A DNA stretch of 64,000 bases from Smittia aterrima (taxonomy: Eukaryota > Arthropoda > Insecta > Diptera > Chironomidae): NCBI GenBank assembly GCA_033063855.1, contig CP093831.1:3224001-3288000 (forward strand). Reading direction: 5' to 3'. Below, piece by piece: positions 49,815 through 63,853 of this stretch. Under the pieces are notes generated by a model. It was not told where the DNA came from. It made no database searches and saw nothing but the letters and a program-made list of their open reading frames with translations. A program made the position numbers and the translations under genes. Positions within the stretch are counted from its first letter, which is position 1, and the number at the start of each line of letters is the position of its first letter.

Positions 49815-52800
49815 ATGCAGAGGAGACCAAGGATCAAGGCTGTGGCCAACTTGTCAGCGACGAGAAGATCCGCAAACAAAAGTAATTCGGAGTCTCAAAT
49901 AAAAACAAGCGAATTGAACATTGAATCAGAGAAATTAGAGGAAAACTCTAAAACTGTTCAAAACGAGGTTGTTGAAGATGTTCCAGCTGAAGCAACAACA
50001 GCAAGCAACGAAGTTGTTTCGTCACCAAAGAAAACCGACGTCAAAATCAATAAATTAGAAATTTCTGTGCATTCTAATGAAATTTCGCATGATCTCGAAC
50101 CACCTGCAAAGGCAGATGTGGATGTTAGATATAACTCTCTATCTGACAATGCTTCCACGTTCAAAACGCCGCATCAGATGCCACGCAATGAAAAGGAAGC
50201 CACTGGATCTCCCCAAGTCACAGCAAATAAATTCAGAAAATTTAAAATTGCTCCACGCTTGAATGCGTCACGCAACATAGCAAAGTCTCAGGTAAGTTAA
50301 TTGCAAGATTCTTTAATAAATTCTCATAAATCTTTTATTTTTAGCAAGATGATGAGAAAATAAAGAAATCAATCGAGACGGTTGTTGAAGAGCCGTTGCC
50401 AACAATTGAACATGAAGATTCGCACGATTTCGCTCCTCCAACTCCAACAAAGTCAAGACCGGAAACTCCTCGTGATATTCTTGATTCACCAAATTTCACA
50501 ATCAACCATAATATTTCACATCCCGGAGCAGCACCGCCATCACCGTTTCCTTATTATCCTCATGCTCGCATTAGGACTGAATCATTGTGTTCCATGAAAT
50601 CGAACCGAGAAGTTACCGTCGCGAATCTTCAACCTCGTAAAAATATTCGAACAGAAGATCAAAAGATTATCGACATTAAACGTGAATCTCGTGAACGTCT
50701 TAGTAACAAAGATTTGGACAAGTCAAAGCTACGAATGTTCGACATGATATACTTCAATCCACAAAATAATCCAATGAAACCGCGATCAGTTAACAAAACA
50801 GAAAGGCCGGCAAAAGTTGAGTTGATCGAAGAACCAGTGAAAGAAGAAAAGTTACCTGAACCTCCAGCAGCAATGTTAGTGCCGCAGCTCCGACTCAATG
50901 CGAACGGCGATATGGTTCTTGATGAAACATCGCTGGTGGTTGAGAATGAACAGCAAAAGCAGACTCGAATCCTTCTTGCAAATACAAATATTGTTTATGA
51001 TGATGATTTATCAAGTGGAGGGTATTATAAGCGACAAAAGAGAACACGAGCATGGACTGAAGAAGAAACTGTAAAATTCTACCGTGTTTTAAACACTGTG
51101 GGTCCTGACTTCTCGCTTATGCTAAATCTGTTTCCTAATCGATCGCGACGTGACTTGAAATTGAAGTTTAAAAACGAGGAAAGATACAATGCGCATTTGA
51201 TCGACAAGGCTTTGCTCAAGTACAACATTTTTGATCTCGATGGACTACAACAAGAATTTGACCAGGAAGAAGCTGATCGTCGTAAAGAAGCAGAGGCAAA
51301 GTCAAACTCTGAAGTGAAGGAACTAGTAAAACGTAAAATTCTTAAGAAACAGGAGGCAAGATTGAAGGCTGAAAAGCAAGCTCAGTCAAAAATCGAGAAA
51401 ATACTTACAGACGGTGATTTGGCCATGAGCTCAGCAGAAAGTCATATTTTGCAAACCGAAACAAAGGAGAATCTGGATTCTACAGTTCAATCTGCACCGA
51501 AGTCGCGACAAAATAGAAAAAGACTTCAAAGTGAAACAACGACAGTTCCTACAACAGAACCTGAAAACCTCGGTTGGATTCATGAACTTTCAACTGCTCC
51601 AAAACGTCCTCGAAAGTCGCGAAAGAAAACTGAAAAAGATATCAAAAAAACTGATAAAACAGATTTGTCATTTCAAAAAGTTATGCAGCCATCAACTTCC
51701 ACTGCCTCTTATCAAACAACCGAAAGATTTGCAGCTAAAGACGATGCAAAAGTTAATTTGCCTGCTTTTGATTGTACTTTCAATACAGAAACTCCAACTA
51801 CTCCGATCTCTGAACCGAATATTCAAATGGTAAGACTTCAAAAATCTCAAATTTACAATTCTTTCAATTTTTTTTATTTTAGATGCAGATTGTCAATGCT
51901 GAGGCCTTTAACTTTCACGACACATCATCACCAACACCATTCTTTTATGATGAATCGAATAATCGCATCGCTGATCTACCAGTGATGATGCCAGGAATTG
52001 TCGATACGTCCGAAGCTGTGATAATACCTCAACCAGAGGCCCAGAATGATGAGAATATGGAAGTGACAACGAATGAAAAGTCAATGAAGGGATCTAATAA
52101 ATGCCAAACAGCACAAAATATTGATTTAAATACTCCAACTCCAGAAGTTTCTACAGATGTACCAAGCACTGAGAAAGCAGCTCCCAATGCAAAAGATCAA
52201 CAACCAGAATTGGAAGCACCAACTGCTAACCCCGTTACACATTTGGAAAAAGAAATCAAACCTAAACCGAAAGTAAAATCACGAAAGAATAAGTTTAAGC
52301 CAACTCTCGTGAAACGCTTGAAACTTGATGCCGATGGAGAAGTAGTTGTAGACGACACAACAATATCGAGTACCGAGAATACAAATTTACAGCCTGAAAA
52401 CGAAAACTCAACAATAATTCTAAGTTCAAATCAAACAATAGATATTCAACAACTTAAAACGTCCTTGCCAATCGAATCTTCGAACAATGAGTGTCCTACG
52501 TCGGAGGCTAATGAGTCCACAGTAAATTCAGAGCTTATCGAATCCAATCTGGAAACCTTAACAAATAAAGAGGTTGCAAGTCAAGTCGTTGATGAACAGA
52601 ACAAAACTTTGAATGAAATGGATGTTCCGCTCGATGAAAATCTTAACGAGACTAGCGTTAAGTCAACTGATGTGGAATCAACAGTTTTCAATGATGAAGA
52701 GCCTTCAACATCTTCAGAATTTGATGAAGAATCTTTCTTGGACTCTTTGGACTTGGAGAAACTTGTCCTTGTTGAAGCTAATCGAAACGGAAAAGATGTC

Positions 52801-52923
52801 TATGAAATTCATGAAATAAATCCAGTTACTCAAGAGATTGGAGACAAACCTATGGATCTTCCATCGAGATTGGTTGATCTCATCATCAGCGTTATGACAC
52901 AACATGAAGAAGGCGAAGATTAG
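49815..52923 (+). CDS. Bdp1: Bdp1, TFIIIB B'' subunit
   Basis: Three exons (49815-50291, 50345-51829, 51883-52923) join in phase 0 across two introns of 53 bp, giving 1000 residues. The protein is hydrophilic and largely disordered, except for a SANT/Myb-like domain at about 392-450 (RTRAWTEEETVKFYRVL, then VGPDFSLM, LFPNRSRRDLKLKFKNEE). That extended SANT domain is diagnostic of Bdp1. Bdp1 joins TBP and Brf1 on TFIIIC-marked promoters to recruit RNA polymerase III to tRNA and 5S genes. A Lys-rich coiled coil follows the SANT domain (about 465-510). The long acidic, Thr/Ser-rich C-terminus is typical of animal Bdp1. The start is fixed by an in-frame TAG two codons upstream of the ATG. Only 235 bp separate its stop from the next gene's ATG. 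Confidence 0.93.
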
Positions 52924-53158
52924 GATTAAAGATTTTTTTGTAGACTTACATTTATTATCAACTAAAGATTTATTATTCATATTCCGTTTTCGCTAAGCAA
53001 AACTTTTGATAAATATATTTTAGGTTGAGAACTAGAATCTAGCGATTTACAAGCTCCTACAGCAAATTCTCGTGTTGATTGAATCTCGCAAGCATTCGAA
53101 AGAACACGCAAGAGTTTTCGTAACGAGTAAAAATGTTAGAGTTTCAGAAGTAGCGACC

Positions 53159-56100
53159 ATGTTGAGACAATTTAAAATTTACTGCCGCGAGTCCTCGATC
53201 CACGGACTTAACTATCTCGTCAACGATAACCACTGGACCGAAAAGGTTTTCTGGTTCTTCGTTTTGATTATATCCATCCTTTGCAGTGCAGCAATGATCA
53301 TAAAAATTGCTTTGAAAGTTGACGAACATGAAATCGTAACTTTCACTTCAGATGAAGCAATTGCAATAACAAAAGTAAATTTGTCAAACTTTTTTAATAT
53401 TTTTATTTATTTCCTAATTTTTATTTTCAGATTCCATTCGTCGCAGTTACGCTTTGTCCTGATTTACTGACTCACAACGAGTTCTTCGATTACAATCAAA
53501 CAAAAAATGCTCTGATCAAGAATGAAATCACAATCAAGAATGTCACGCTAGACGAGTAAACTGAATGTGACATCAGAAATGAAACATTTAAAATGATTAT
53601 TTTTAGACTAAAGTACATGCAAGCAATTGCTCTAATTCTTGATGACGATTTCCTCCTTCAATTCAATATTTCAATCGAAACTGAAGACATTTTAACATTC
53701 ATCAAAAATTTAACTTATCGTTGGGAAAAGAATGCGTACACCGCACATTTTGATGATAAATACAGAGTTCCGTTTGCCGAGATCATTGGCCCATACGGTT
53801 TTTGCTACACTTTCAACATCATCGAACCAAGCGAACTCTTCAATTTGGAAATGTAATTTATTTTTTGATGTCTCTCACGCTAAATGTTTTCCTTTCAGAC
53901 TTCCATCAAATTTCAACTTTTCGCGTCCAATTGATAAATTTACAATGATTAAAAAATATATGAGACGATCAGAACCCTTCAATAAATACGGAAATAAATT
54001 TCCGGCTTCATTGACACATTATCGATCCGGTTTCTTCTTTATCAATCACCTTATTGACTGGTCTGACCTGAATCATCTTAAGAAAAACAGTCACGAGAGT
54101 CAGGTCGAACTCGGCTCTCATTTCATTTTCCACAGCCCGTATGAAGTTTTCTCAAAGTCCTCGATTCAATATAGAAGCAGAGTCTCGTTTTCTCAACAAT
54201 ATTTCATTCAACCGATATTAAGAATTATCGACGAATCGCTTGAAGATGATGATCCTACTAAACGGGGTTGTAACTTCGAAAATGAGAAACAACTAAAATT
54301 TTATCGGACAACGACTGAGAACAATTGTAAAGCAGAATGTTTGGCTAACAAAACTTTGGAAGCTTGCGATTGCGTGCAATTTTTCATGGTCAGAGAGAAC
54401 AAAACGAGAATTTGTGGAGTCGCTGACATTAAATGTTTCAAAAAGATCGAGCAACTTGAGCAGAAGAAAGATTCTTGCAGTTGTCTTGCTTATTGTGATG
54501 AGCTAAGCTACAAAATCGAACAAAGGCAAATAGAATTTGTGAGGTAAGAGATTCAGTCGAAGTTAAAATTAGGTTTTAACACTTCTTTTTAGATTTAAAG
54601 GTTTTCAAACATTTGATTACATGGGGACCACGCTTCCAAGTCAAATTCTCGTTTTCTTCAAATCTCCTGAATTTTTTCCTTTGATTTACAAGCGAAGTTT
54701 TACTCTCCTTGATCTCGTCTCTTACACTGGAGGAACGCTTGGACTTTTTCTCGGATTTTCTGTGATATCATTCCTGGAAATTGTGTATTACTTTTCCGTT
54801 CGAGTTGTCTTTGAGAAACTGAGAAGAGGAAAAGTGGCAGACCAATCCCATCAAACGGAAAATGAACAAAAGAACAATTTTATTAAAAACTTTTTGATGA
54901 CATCGTCAATTCATGGATTTAATCAAGTTGCTCAAAATCGACGAAGCATCTTTGAAAGGTCCGATCATTGTTATAAAATTTACACTTAAAATTAATTTAA
55001 GTTGATTTCAGATTACTTTGGCTGATTTTGGTTGTGACGTCGCTAATTTATTCAGCACTTGCTGCTCGAGACATTCACTCAAAATACATCAACTCTAAAA
55101 TTTTGCTTTCCCTTGACGACAACTCGGAACTCCAGAAAAAGGTGAACCAAATATTAATAAGCAAATATCACTCTTAGCAATAAATATTTTCAGATTCCTT
55201 TTCCTGCAATTACTTTCAATAACGAAATTATTTTCAACTGGAGGTACAAACATAAAATATTTTACATGATGACTCGCTATTATAATGACGAAATGATTTT
55301 GTATCATTTGGATGTTGATGGAACATACGAAGAGTAAGGAAAAAATTTGCTAACGTTCCATTCAAATACTAATCATTAACATATTGAACACATCAAGCTT
55401 TTTCATAAAAGGTTTTCTTGTCAAGCATGAATATTTGATGGGAATTCATTTTCATCGATTTAATGCATCGGGAATCGAAAACTATGCTCAAAAGATAAAA
55501 AACTTGTCGGAAGCCGATTGGTTTGAGAGACAAACTGCGGAATGGAACTCCAGATATCAAGTTGAGTTCATACAGATTCCAACGCAGCAAGGGTTTGGCT
55601 TCGCATTCAACATGCTCCCACCATCGAAACTTTTCACGGAGAGGTTTGTGTCTTAATCGCTTACCAATGAAAAGTTAAAACTATTTATTTTATTTTAGAA
55701 TATCAAGAGATTTCGTGGACAACAGGATGATGACACTTCGCTCAAACAATAAAAACGCGATCAACATCTCAAGCGATCAATATCCGTTAAGAGCCTCGAA
55801 TGAAGAAGGAAACGGATTAAAGTTAATCTTAAGGAAAAACTCTCGAATTTTACCTAAAGACATTGGAAAATATTTAACCTTCACTATTCACTCGCCTTTC
55901 GACCTGGCAAGCAGCTACGACGAAATAGAAACATGCGAGTTTCATTTTGGCTACGATTTGGATATTTTGATTACTCCAGAAGTAACATACACTGATCCTG
56001 ATCTCAGAAGTTATGATCCGAAGGAGAGAAACTGTTACTTTCCTGGAGAAAAGAAACTCAAATTCTTCAAAGTCTACACGAGAAAGAATTGCGAGTTTGA

Positions 56101-56575
56101 GTGTTTGTCTGATTTCCTTGCTTCGTTTCGTCACGTCAAATGCATACCGTTCTATGCCGTTCGAGAAGAATCTGATTTTGTTTGCGACATGAGACAACAA
56201 CTCAACGTAACTTTCTACAAATACCGAATCGAGCTTGACCATTACAAGGATCTGACTAACTGCGAATGTCTTGAAGAATGTGATTCTGTTAAATATAAAT
56301 TCGAGATTATTGCAAACGTTCTTGCTGATTTCGATGAGAGAGACGCTTCGTCACAGCATAACAGAACACTTACCTTGAACTTTAAAATGAAAGATGAATA
56401 CATTGTTCCTCTTCGCCGTTTTCAGCCTTTCACCTTTAACGAGTTCATTGCTCAATCGGGAGGACTCATGGGACTTTTCGCTGCTGTGTCAGCTTTATCA
56501 ATCATTGAAATCTTTTATTTCTTTCCATTAAGATTGATCACAAATCTGTGCAGAAAGTTTAAGAAGAGAAATTGA
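53159..56575 (+). CDS. Two-module DEG/ENaC (pickpocket-type) channel protein, copy 1
   Basis: Nine exons: 53159-53374, 53431-53555, 53607-53852, 53899-54543, 54593-54958, 55012-55141, 55194-55333, 55398-55643 and 55699-56575, in phase throughout, 996 residues. Module A (1-490) has the HG gating motif (SSIHGL, 15-16), TM1 (about 30-52), IPFVAVTLCP, a Cys-rich ectodomain and TM2 with the GFS selectivity motif (465-467). Exon 5 then continues without a stop through a polar linker (about 490-510) into a second N-terminus (SSIHGF, 515-520). Exons 6-9 give module B: TM1 (534-554), IPFPAITF, ectodomain, and TM2 (SGGLMGLFAAVSALSIIEI). DEG/ENaC proteins are trimeric, usually amiloride-sensitive cation channels with both ends in the cytoplasm, so the fusion is topologically possible. 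Three intron positions match between the modules. The exon 5 donor is weak (GTCCGA); if retained, a 543-residue module-A protein ends at 54989. Separate genes sharing an exon remain possible. Confidence 0.75.
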
Positions 56576-56782
56576 AAAGTTAATCGATTCAAAGTTAGAA
56601 TATTTCAAACAAAGCACGTGAAGTATTTCTATATCTCAATCAGGACTCATGAGATTGGTCACAAAACTGCGGAAGTAAAGATTGAGAACAGCAAAAGATT
56701 TGTAAGCCAGAAAAATTATGATTTTTTATTTGTGAGTTTTTAAGTGTCTGAATTATTCAAATTGTTGTAGTTTTTGATTGAA

Positions 56783-56788
56783 AATAAA
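56783..56788 (+). terminator. Poly(A) signal of channel copy 1
   Basis: AATAAA about 208 bp after the stop at 56575; the equivalent lies at 60743-60748 after copy 2. Confidence 0.5.
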
Positions 56789-56872
56789 ATGATTTTACAA
56801 AATATTTTGGAAAGATAAATCACATTCAGGAATTTTTATTTGACATCATAGTCTTGAAGAAATTTATGAATT

Positions 56873-56913
56873 TTAGTTTCCTCCGCGGAGACAAAGAACC
56901 AAGTGCAAAGTCG
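56873..56913 (-). pseudogene. 41 bp relic of the polyubiquitin 3' end
   Basis: Read on the - strand this gives the last ubiquitin residues with one change, TLHLVLCLRGGN then TAA, against [12 protein letters not shown] in the intact gene at 60837. It sits at the same distance from channel copy 1 as the real gene end does from copy 2, and stops abruptly at CGA/CGCTAAGC. It is the leftover of the segmental duplication, not an independent gene. The Arg codon CGT has become TGT (Cys). Confidence 0.88.
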
Positions 56914-57099
56914 CTAAGCAAAACTTTTGATAAATATATTTTAGGTTGAGATTTAGAACCTAGCGATGAGAACTAGAATCTAGCGATTTACAAGCTCCTA
57001 CAGCAAATTCTCGTGTTGATTGAATCTCGCAAGCATTCAAAATAACACGCAAGAGTTTTCGTAACGAGTAAAAATGTTAGAGTTTCAGAAGTAGCCACC

Positions 57100-60000
57100 A
57101 TGTTGAGACAATTTAAAATTTACTGCCGCGAGTCCTCGATCCACGGACTTCACTATCTCGTCAACGATAACATTCACTGGACCGGAAAGGTTTTCTGGTT
57201 CTTCGTTTTGATTACATCCGTCCTTTGCAGTGCAGCAATGATCATAAAAATTGCTTTGAAAGTTGATGAACATGAAATCGTAACTTTCACTTCAGACGAA
57301 GCAATTTCAATAACAAAAGTAAAATGGTTAAACTTTTTTATTTTTTTTTGTTTATTTCTTAATTTTCATTTTCAGATTCCATTCGTCGCAGTTACGCTTT
57401 GTCCTGATTTGCTGACTCACAACGAGTTCTTCGATTACAATCGAACAAAAAATGCTCTGATCAAGAATGAAATCACAATCAAGAATGTCACGCTAGACGA
57501 GTAAACTGAATTTGATATCAGAAATGAAACATTTAAAATAATTATTTTTAGACTAAAGTACATGCAAGCAATTGCTCTAATTCTTAATGACGACTTTCTC
57601 CTTCAATTCAAAATTTCAATCGAAACTGAAGACATTTTAACATTCATCAAAAACTTAACTTTTCGTTGGGAAAAGAATGCGAACACCGCACATTTTGATG
57701 ATAAATACAGAGTTCCGTTTGCCGAGATCATTGGCCCATACGGTTTTTGCTACACTTTCAACATCATCGAACCAAGCGAACTCTTCAATTTGGAAATGTA
57801 ATTAATTTTTTGATGTCTCTAACGCTAAATGTTTTCCTTTCAGACTTCCATCAAATTTCAACTTTTCGCGTCCAATTGAAAAATATACAATGATTAAAAA
57901 ATATATGAGACGATCAGTGCCCTTCAACAAATTCGGAAAGAAATATCCGGCTTCACTGACACATTATCGATCCGGTTTCTTCTTTATCAATCCCCTTCTG
58001 GACTGGTCTGATCTGGATCAACTTGAAACAAACAGCCACGAGAGTCAAATCGAACTCGGCTCTCATTTCATTTTCCACAGCCCGTACGAAGTTTTCTCAA
58101 AGTCTTCGATTCAATATCGAAGCAGAGTTCAATTCTCTCAACAATATTTCATTGAACCGAAGTTAAGAATTATCGACGAATCGCTGGAAGATGCTCAGCC
58201 TACAAAACGGGGTTGTTACTTCGAAAACGAGAAGCAACTAAGATTCTTTATGACAACGACTGAGAACAATTGTAAAGCAGAATGTTTGGCTAACAAAACT
58301 TTGGAAGCTTGCGACTGCGTTCAGTTCTTCATGGTCAGAGAGAACAAAACGAGAATTTGTGGAGTCACTGACATTAAATGTTTCAAAAATATCGAGCAAC
58401 TTGAGCAGCAGAAAGATTCTTGCAGTTGTCTCGCTTATTGTGATGAGCTTAGCTTCAAAATTGAACAAAGGCAAATGGAACTTGTGAGGTAAGAGATCCA
58501 GTCGAAGCTAAAATCATGTTTAAGTTTTCTTTTTAGATTTAAAGGTTTTCAAACATTTGATTACATGGGGGCCACGCTTCCAAGTCAAATTCTCGTTTTC
58601 TTCAAATCTCCTGAATTTTTTCCTTTGATTTACAAGCGAAGCTTTACTCTTCTTGATCTCGTCTCTTACACTGGAGGAACGCTTGGACTTTTTCTCGGAT
58701 TTTCTGTGATCTCATTTCTGGAAATTGTGTATTACTTTTCCGTTCGAGCGGTTTTTGAGAAACTGAGAAGAGGAAAAGTGGCAGACCAATCCCATCAAAC
58801 GGAAAATGAACAAAAGAACAATTTTATTAAAAACTTTTTGATGAAATCGTCAATTCATGGATTTAATCAAGTTGCTCAAAATCGACGAAGCATCCTTGAA
58901 AGGTCAGACCATTGTTATGAAATTTAGACCTGAAAATTAATTTAAATTGATTTCAGGTTACTTTGGCTGATTTTGGTTGTGACGTCGCTAATTTATTCAG
59001 TATTGGCTGCTCAAGATATTTACTCAAAATACATCAACTCTAAAATTTTGCTTTCCCTTGACGACAACTCGGAACTCCAGAAAAAGGTGAACCAAATGTT
59101 AATAAGCAAATATCACTCTCAGCAATAAATATTTTCAGATTCCTTTTCCTGCAATTACTTTCAATAACGAAATTATTTTCGATAGGAGCTACAAATATAC
59201 AATATTTTACATGATGTTTCGCAATTATCCTGATAGAATGATTTTGTATCATTTGAAAGCTGATGGAACATATGAAGAGTAAGGAAAATTACATATTTCA
59301 TCTGCAAATACTAACATATTTTAAGCCTTTTGATGAAAGGTTTTCTTGTCAAGCAATCATATCTGATGGAAATCCATTTTCATCGATTTAATGCATCGGG
59401 AATCGAAAACTATGCTCAAAAGATTAAAAACTTGTCGGAAGCCGATTGGTTTGAGACACAAACTGCCGAATGGAACTCCAGATATCAAGTTGAGTTCATA
59501 CAAATTCCAACGCAGCAAGGATTTGGCTTCTCATTCAACATGCTCCCACCATCGAAACTTTTCACGGAGAGGTTTGTGTCTTAATCGCTTACCAATGAAA
59601 AGTTAAAACTATTTATTTTATTTTAGAATATCAAGAGATTTCGTGGACAACAGGATGATGACACTTCGCTCAAACAATAAAAACGCGATCAACATCTCAA
59701 GCGATCAATATCCGTTAAGAGCCTCGAATGAAGAAGGAAACGGATTAAAGTTAATCTTAAGGAAAAACTCTCGAATTTTACCCAATGACATTGGAAAATA
59801 TTTAACTTTTACTGTTCACTCGCCTTTCGACCTGGCAAGCAGCTATGACGAAATAGAAACATGCGAGTTTTATTTTGGCTACGATTTGGATATTTTGATT
59901 ACTCCAGAAGTAACATACACTGATCCTGATCTCAGAAGTTACGATCCGAAGGAGAGAAACTGTTACTTTCCTGGAGAAAAGAAACTCAAATTCTTCAAAG

Positions 60001-60500
60001 TCTACACGAGAAGGAACTGCGAGTTTGAGTGTTTGTCTAATTTCCTTGCTTCGTTTCGTCACGTCAAATGCATACCGTTCTATGCCGTTCGAGAAGAATC
60101 TGATTTTGTTTGCGACATGAGACAACAACTCAACGTAACTTTCTACAAATACCGAATCGAGCTTGACGAATTCAAGGATCTGACTAGCTGCGAATGTCTT
60201 GAAGAATGCGATTCAGTTAAATATAAATTCGAGATTATTGCAAACGTTCTTGCTGATTTCGATGAGAGAGACGCTTCGTCACAGCATAACAGAACACTTA
60301 CCTTGAACTTTAAAATGAAAGATGAATACATTGTTCCTCTTCGCCGTTTTCAGCCTTTCACCTTCAACGAGTTCATTGCTCAATCGGGAGGACTCATGGG
60401 ACTTTTCGCTGCTGTGTCAGCTTTATCAATCATTGAAATCTTTTATTTCTTTCCATTAAGATTGATCTCAAATCTGTGCAGAAAGTTTAAGAGAAATTGA
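57100..60500 (+). CDS. Two-module DEG/ENaC (pickpocket-type) channel protein, copy 2
   Basis: Nine exons mirror copy 1: 57100-57318, 57376-57500, 57552-57797, 57844-58488, 58537-58902, 58957-59086, 59139-59278, 59326-59571 and 59627-60500, again 996 residues. All exon sizes equal those of copy 1 except exon 1 (one extra codon, Ile in DNIHW) and exon 9 (one fewer Lys at the end). The domain order is the same: module A with IHG, TM1, Cys-rich ectodomain and GFS in TM2; linker; module B with IHG, TM1, ectodomain and AVS in TM2. The start ATG sits in a strong GCCACC context, and an in-frame TAA lies upstream, which also settles the start in copy 1. The frame between modules is again open. The exon 5 donor is again weak (GTCAGA), and retention would end the protein at 58927. 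Both copies look intact and probably functional. Confidence 0.76.
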
Positions 60501-60678
60501 AAAGTTAATCGATTCAAACTTTGAATTTCAAAGTTAGAACTTCTAACAATTTGTTTGAAACAAATCACGTGAAGTATTTCTATATCTCAATCAGATGGAC
60601 TCATGAGATTGGTCACAAAACTGCGGAAGTAAAGATTGAGAACAGCAAAAGATTTGTAAGCCAGAAAAATTATGATTT

Positions 60679-60684
60679 TTTATT
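60679..60684 (-). terminator. Candidate poly(A) signal of polyubiquitin
   Basis: TTTATT on the + strand, AATAAA on the - strand, about 155 bp beyond the polyubiquitin stop. It lies within the 3' flank of channel copy 2, so the convergent transcripts probably overlap. Confidence 0.4.
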
Positions 60685-60836
60685 TTTAGTTTTTATTTTG
60701 GAGTGTTCTGCATTATTCAAATTGTTGTAGTTTTTGATTGAAAATAAAAATGATTTTGCAAAATATATTTTGGAAAGTTAAATCACATTTGGGAATTTTT
60801 TTTTGACATCATTAGTCTTGGAGGAACTCATGATTT

Positions 60837-63269
<2,433 letters not shown>

Positions 63270-63270
63270 G

Positions 63271-63853
63271 TGATGGATTATACTGATGAATATATCAAGA
63301 GAAATGTGTTCACTTCAATGTCAAAATATTTAATTGGTTTAAACTCGATGCTCTCGTGTTTTTGCGACTGCACTTGGCGAATTTCTCACTTTAAATGAAG
63401 AATTGAAATGATTTTCGTTCACTTTTAGTTTCGGCCCTTTTACAATTTTTTCCTTCGGCCAGTTTAAAATCAAACGGTTTTCTTGAACCAAAAAAGTTTA
63501 ATTAAGCTACTAAATTGACACTCCTGATTTTAAATGAATTTATGATGTTCAATGATTTAAAGTTGTTATAACAAAATTTCTGTTAGCATACTGAGATTTC
63601 CTGATTAAAATATAAAATCACAAATGTTGGTTAGTCGATTTTTACAAATCTCTCATTTGTTATTGAAATTTCACATTTAGATTTCATTCTGGTTAATTTA
63701 AATAAGTTTATGAGAAGTGCACTTCATTCTGTTGATAAGTTATCAATTCATAAACACATAGTGAAACAGAATCGAGTGAAGTTTTCGATATACATCGTGA
63801 AACAAAGAAATTAAATCGAGTTGATGAAAACGCATGAAACGTGCTAACCAAAA
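63271..63853. promoter_or_regulatory. Divergent promoter region, polyubiquitin (-) and RNA polymerase I large subunit (+)
   Basis: The two genes are head to head with about 580 bp between the end of the ubiquitin first exon and the polymerase ATG. A single TTCTTGAA, half a heat-shock element, occurs near 63479. No clear TATA box was found on either strand. The region is AT-rich. Confidence 0.4.

Larger units (their letters stand above)
52991..56913 (+). repeat. Tandem duplication, left copy
   Basis: The segment starts at CGCTAAGCAAAAC just after Bdp1 and ends in a fragment of polyubiquitin. It matches 56912-60877 base for base over long stretches, including exons, introns and the 3' spacer. 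It holds the first two-module channel gene with 168 bp of upstream sequence. Confidence 0.9.

Noticed and set aside
53072..53158. 29-residue N-terminal extension of channel copy 1
   Set aside because: It lacks an ATG start, and the same stretch in copy 2 has an in-frame stop; the ATG in good context at 53159 matches family N-termini.
63470..63500. Heat-shock element upstream of polyubiquitin
   Set aside because: Only one TTCnnGAA pair is present; a functional element normally needs three or more units.
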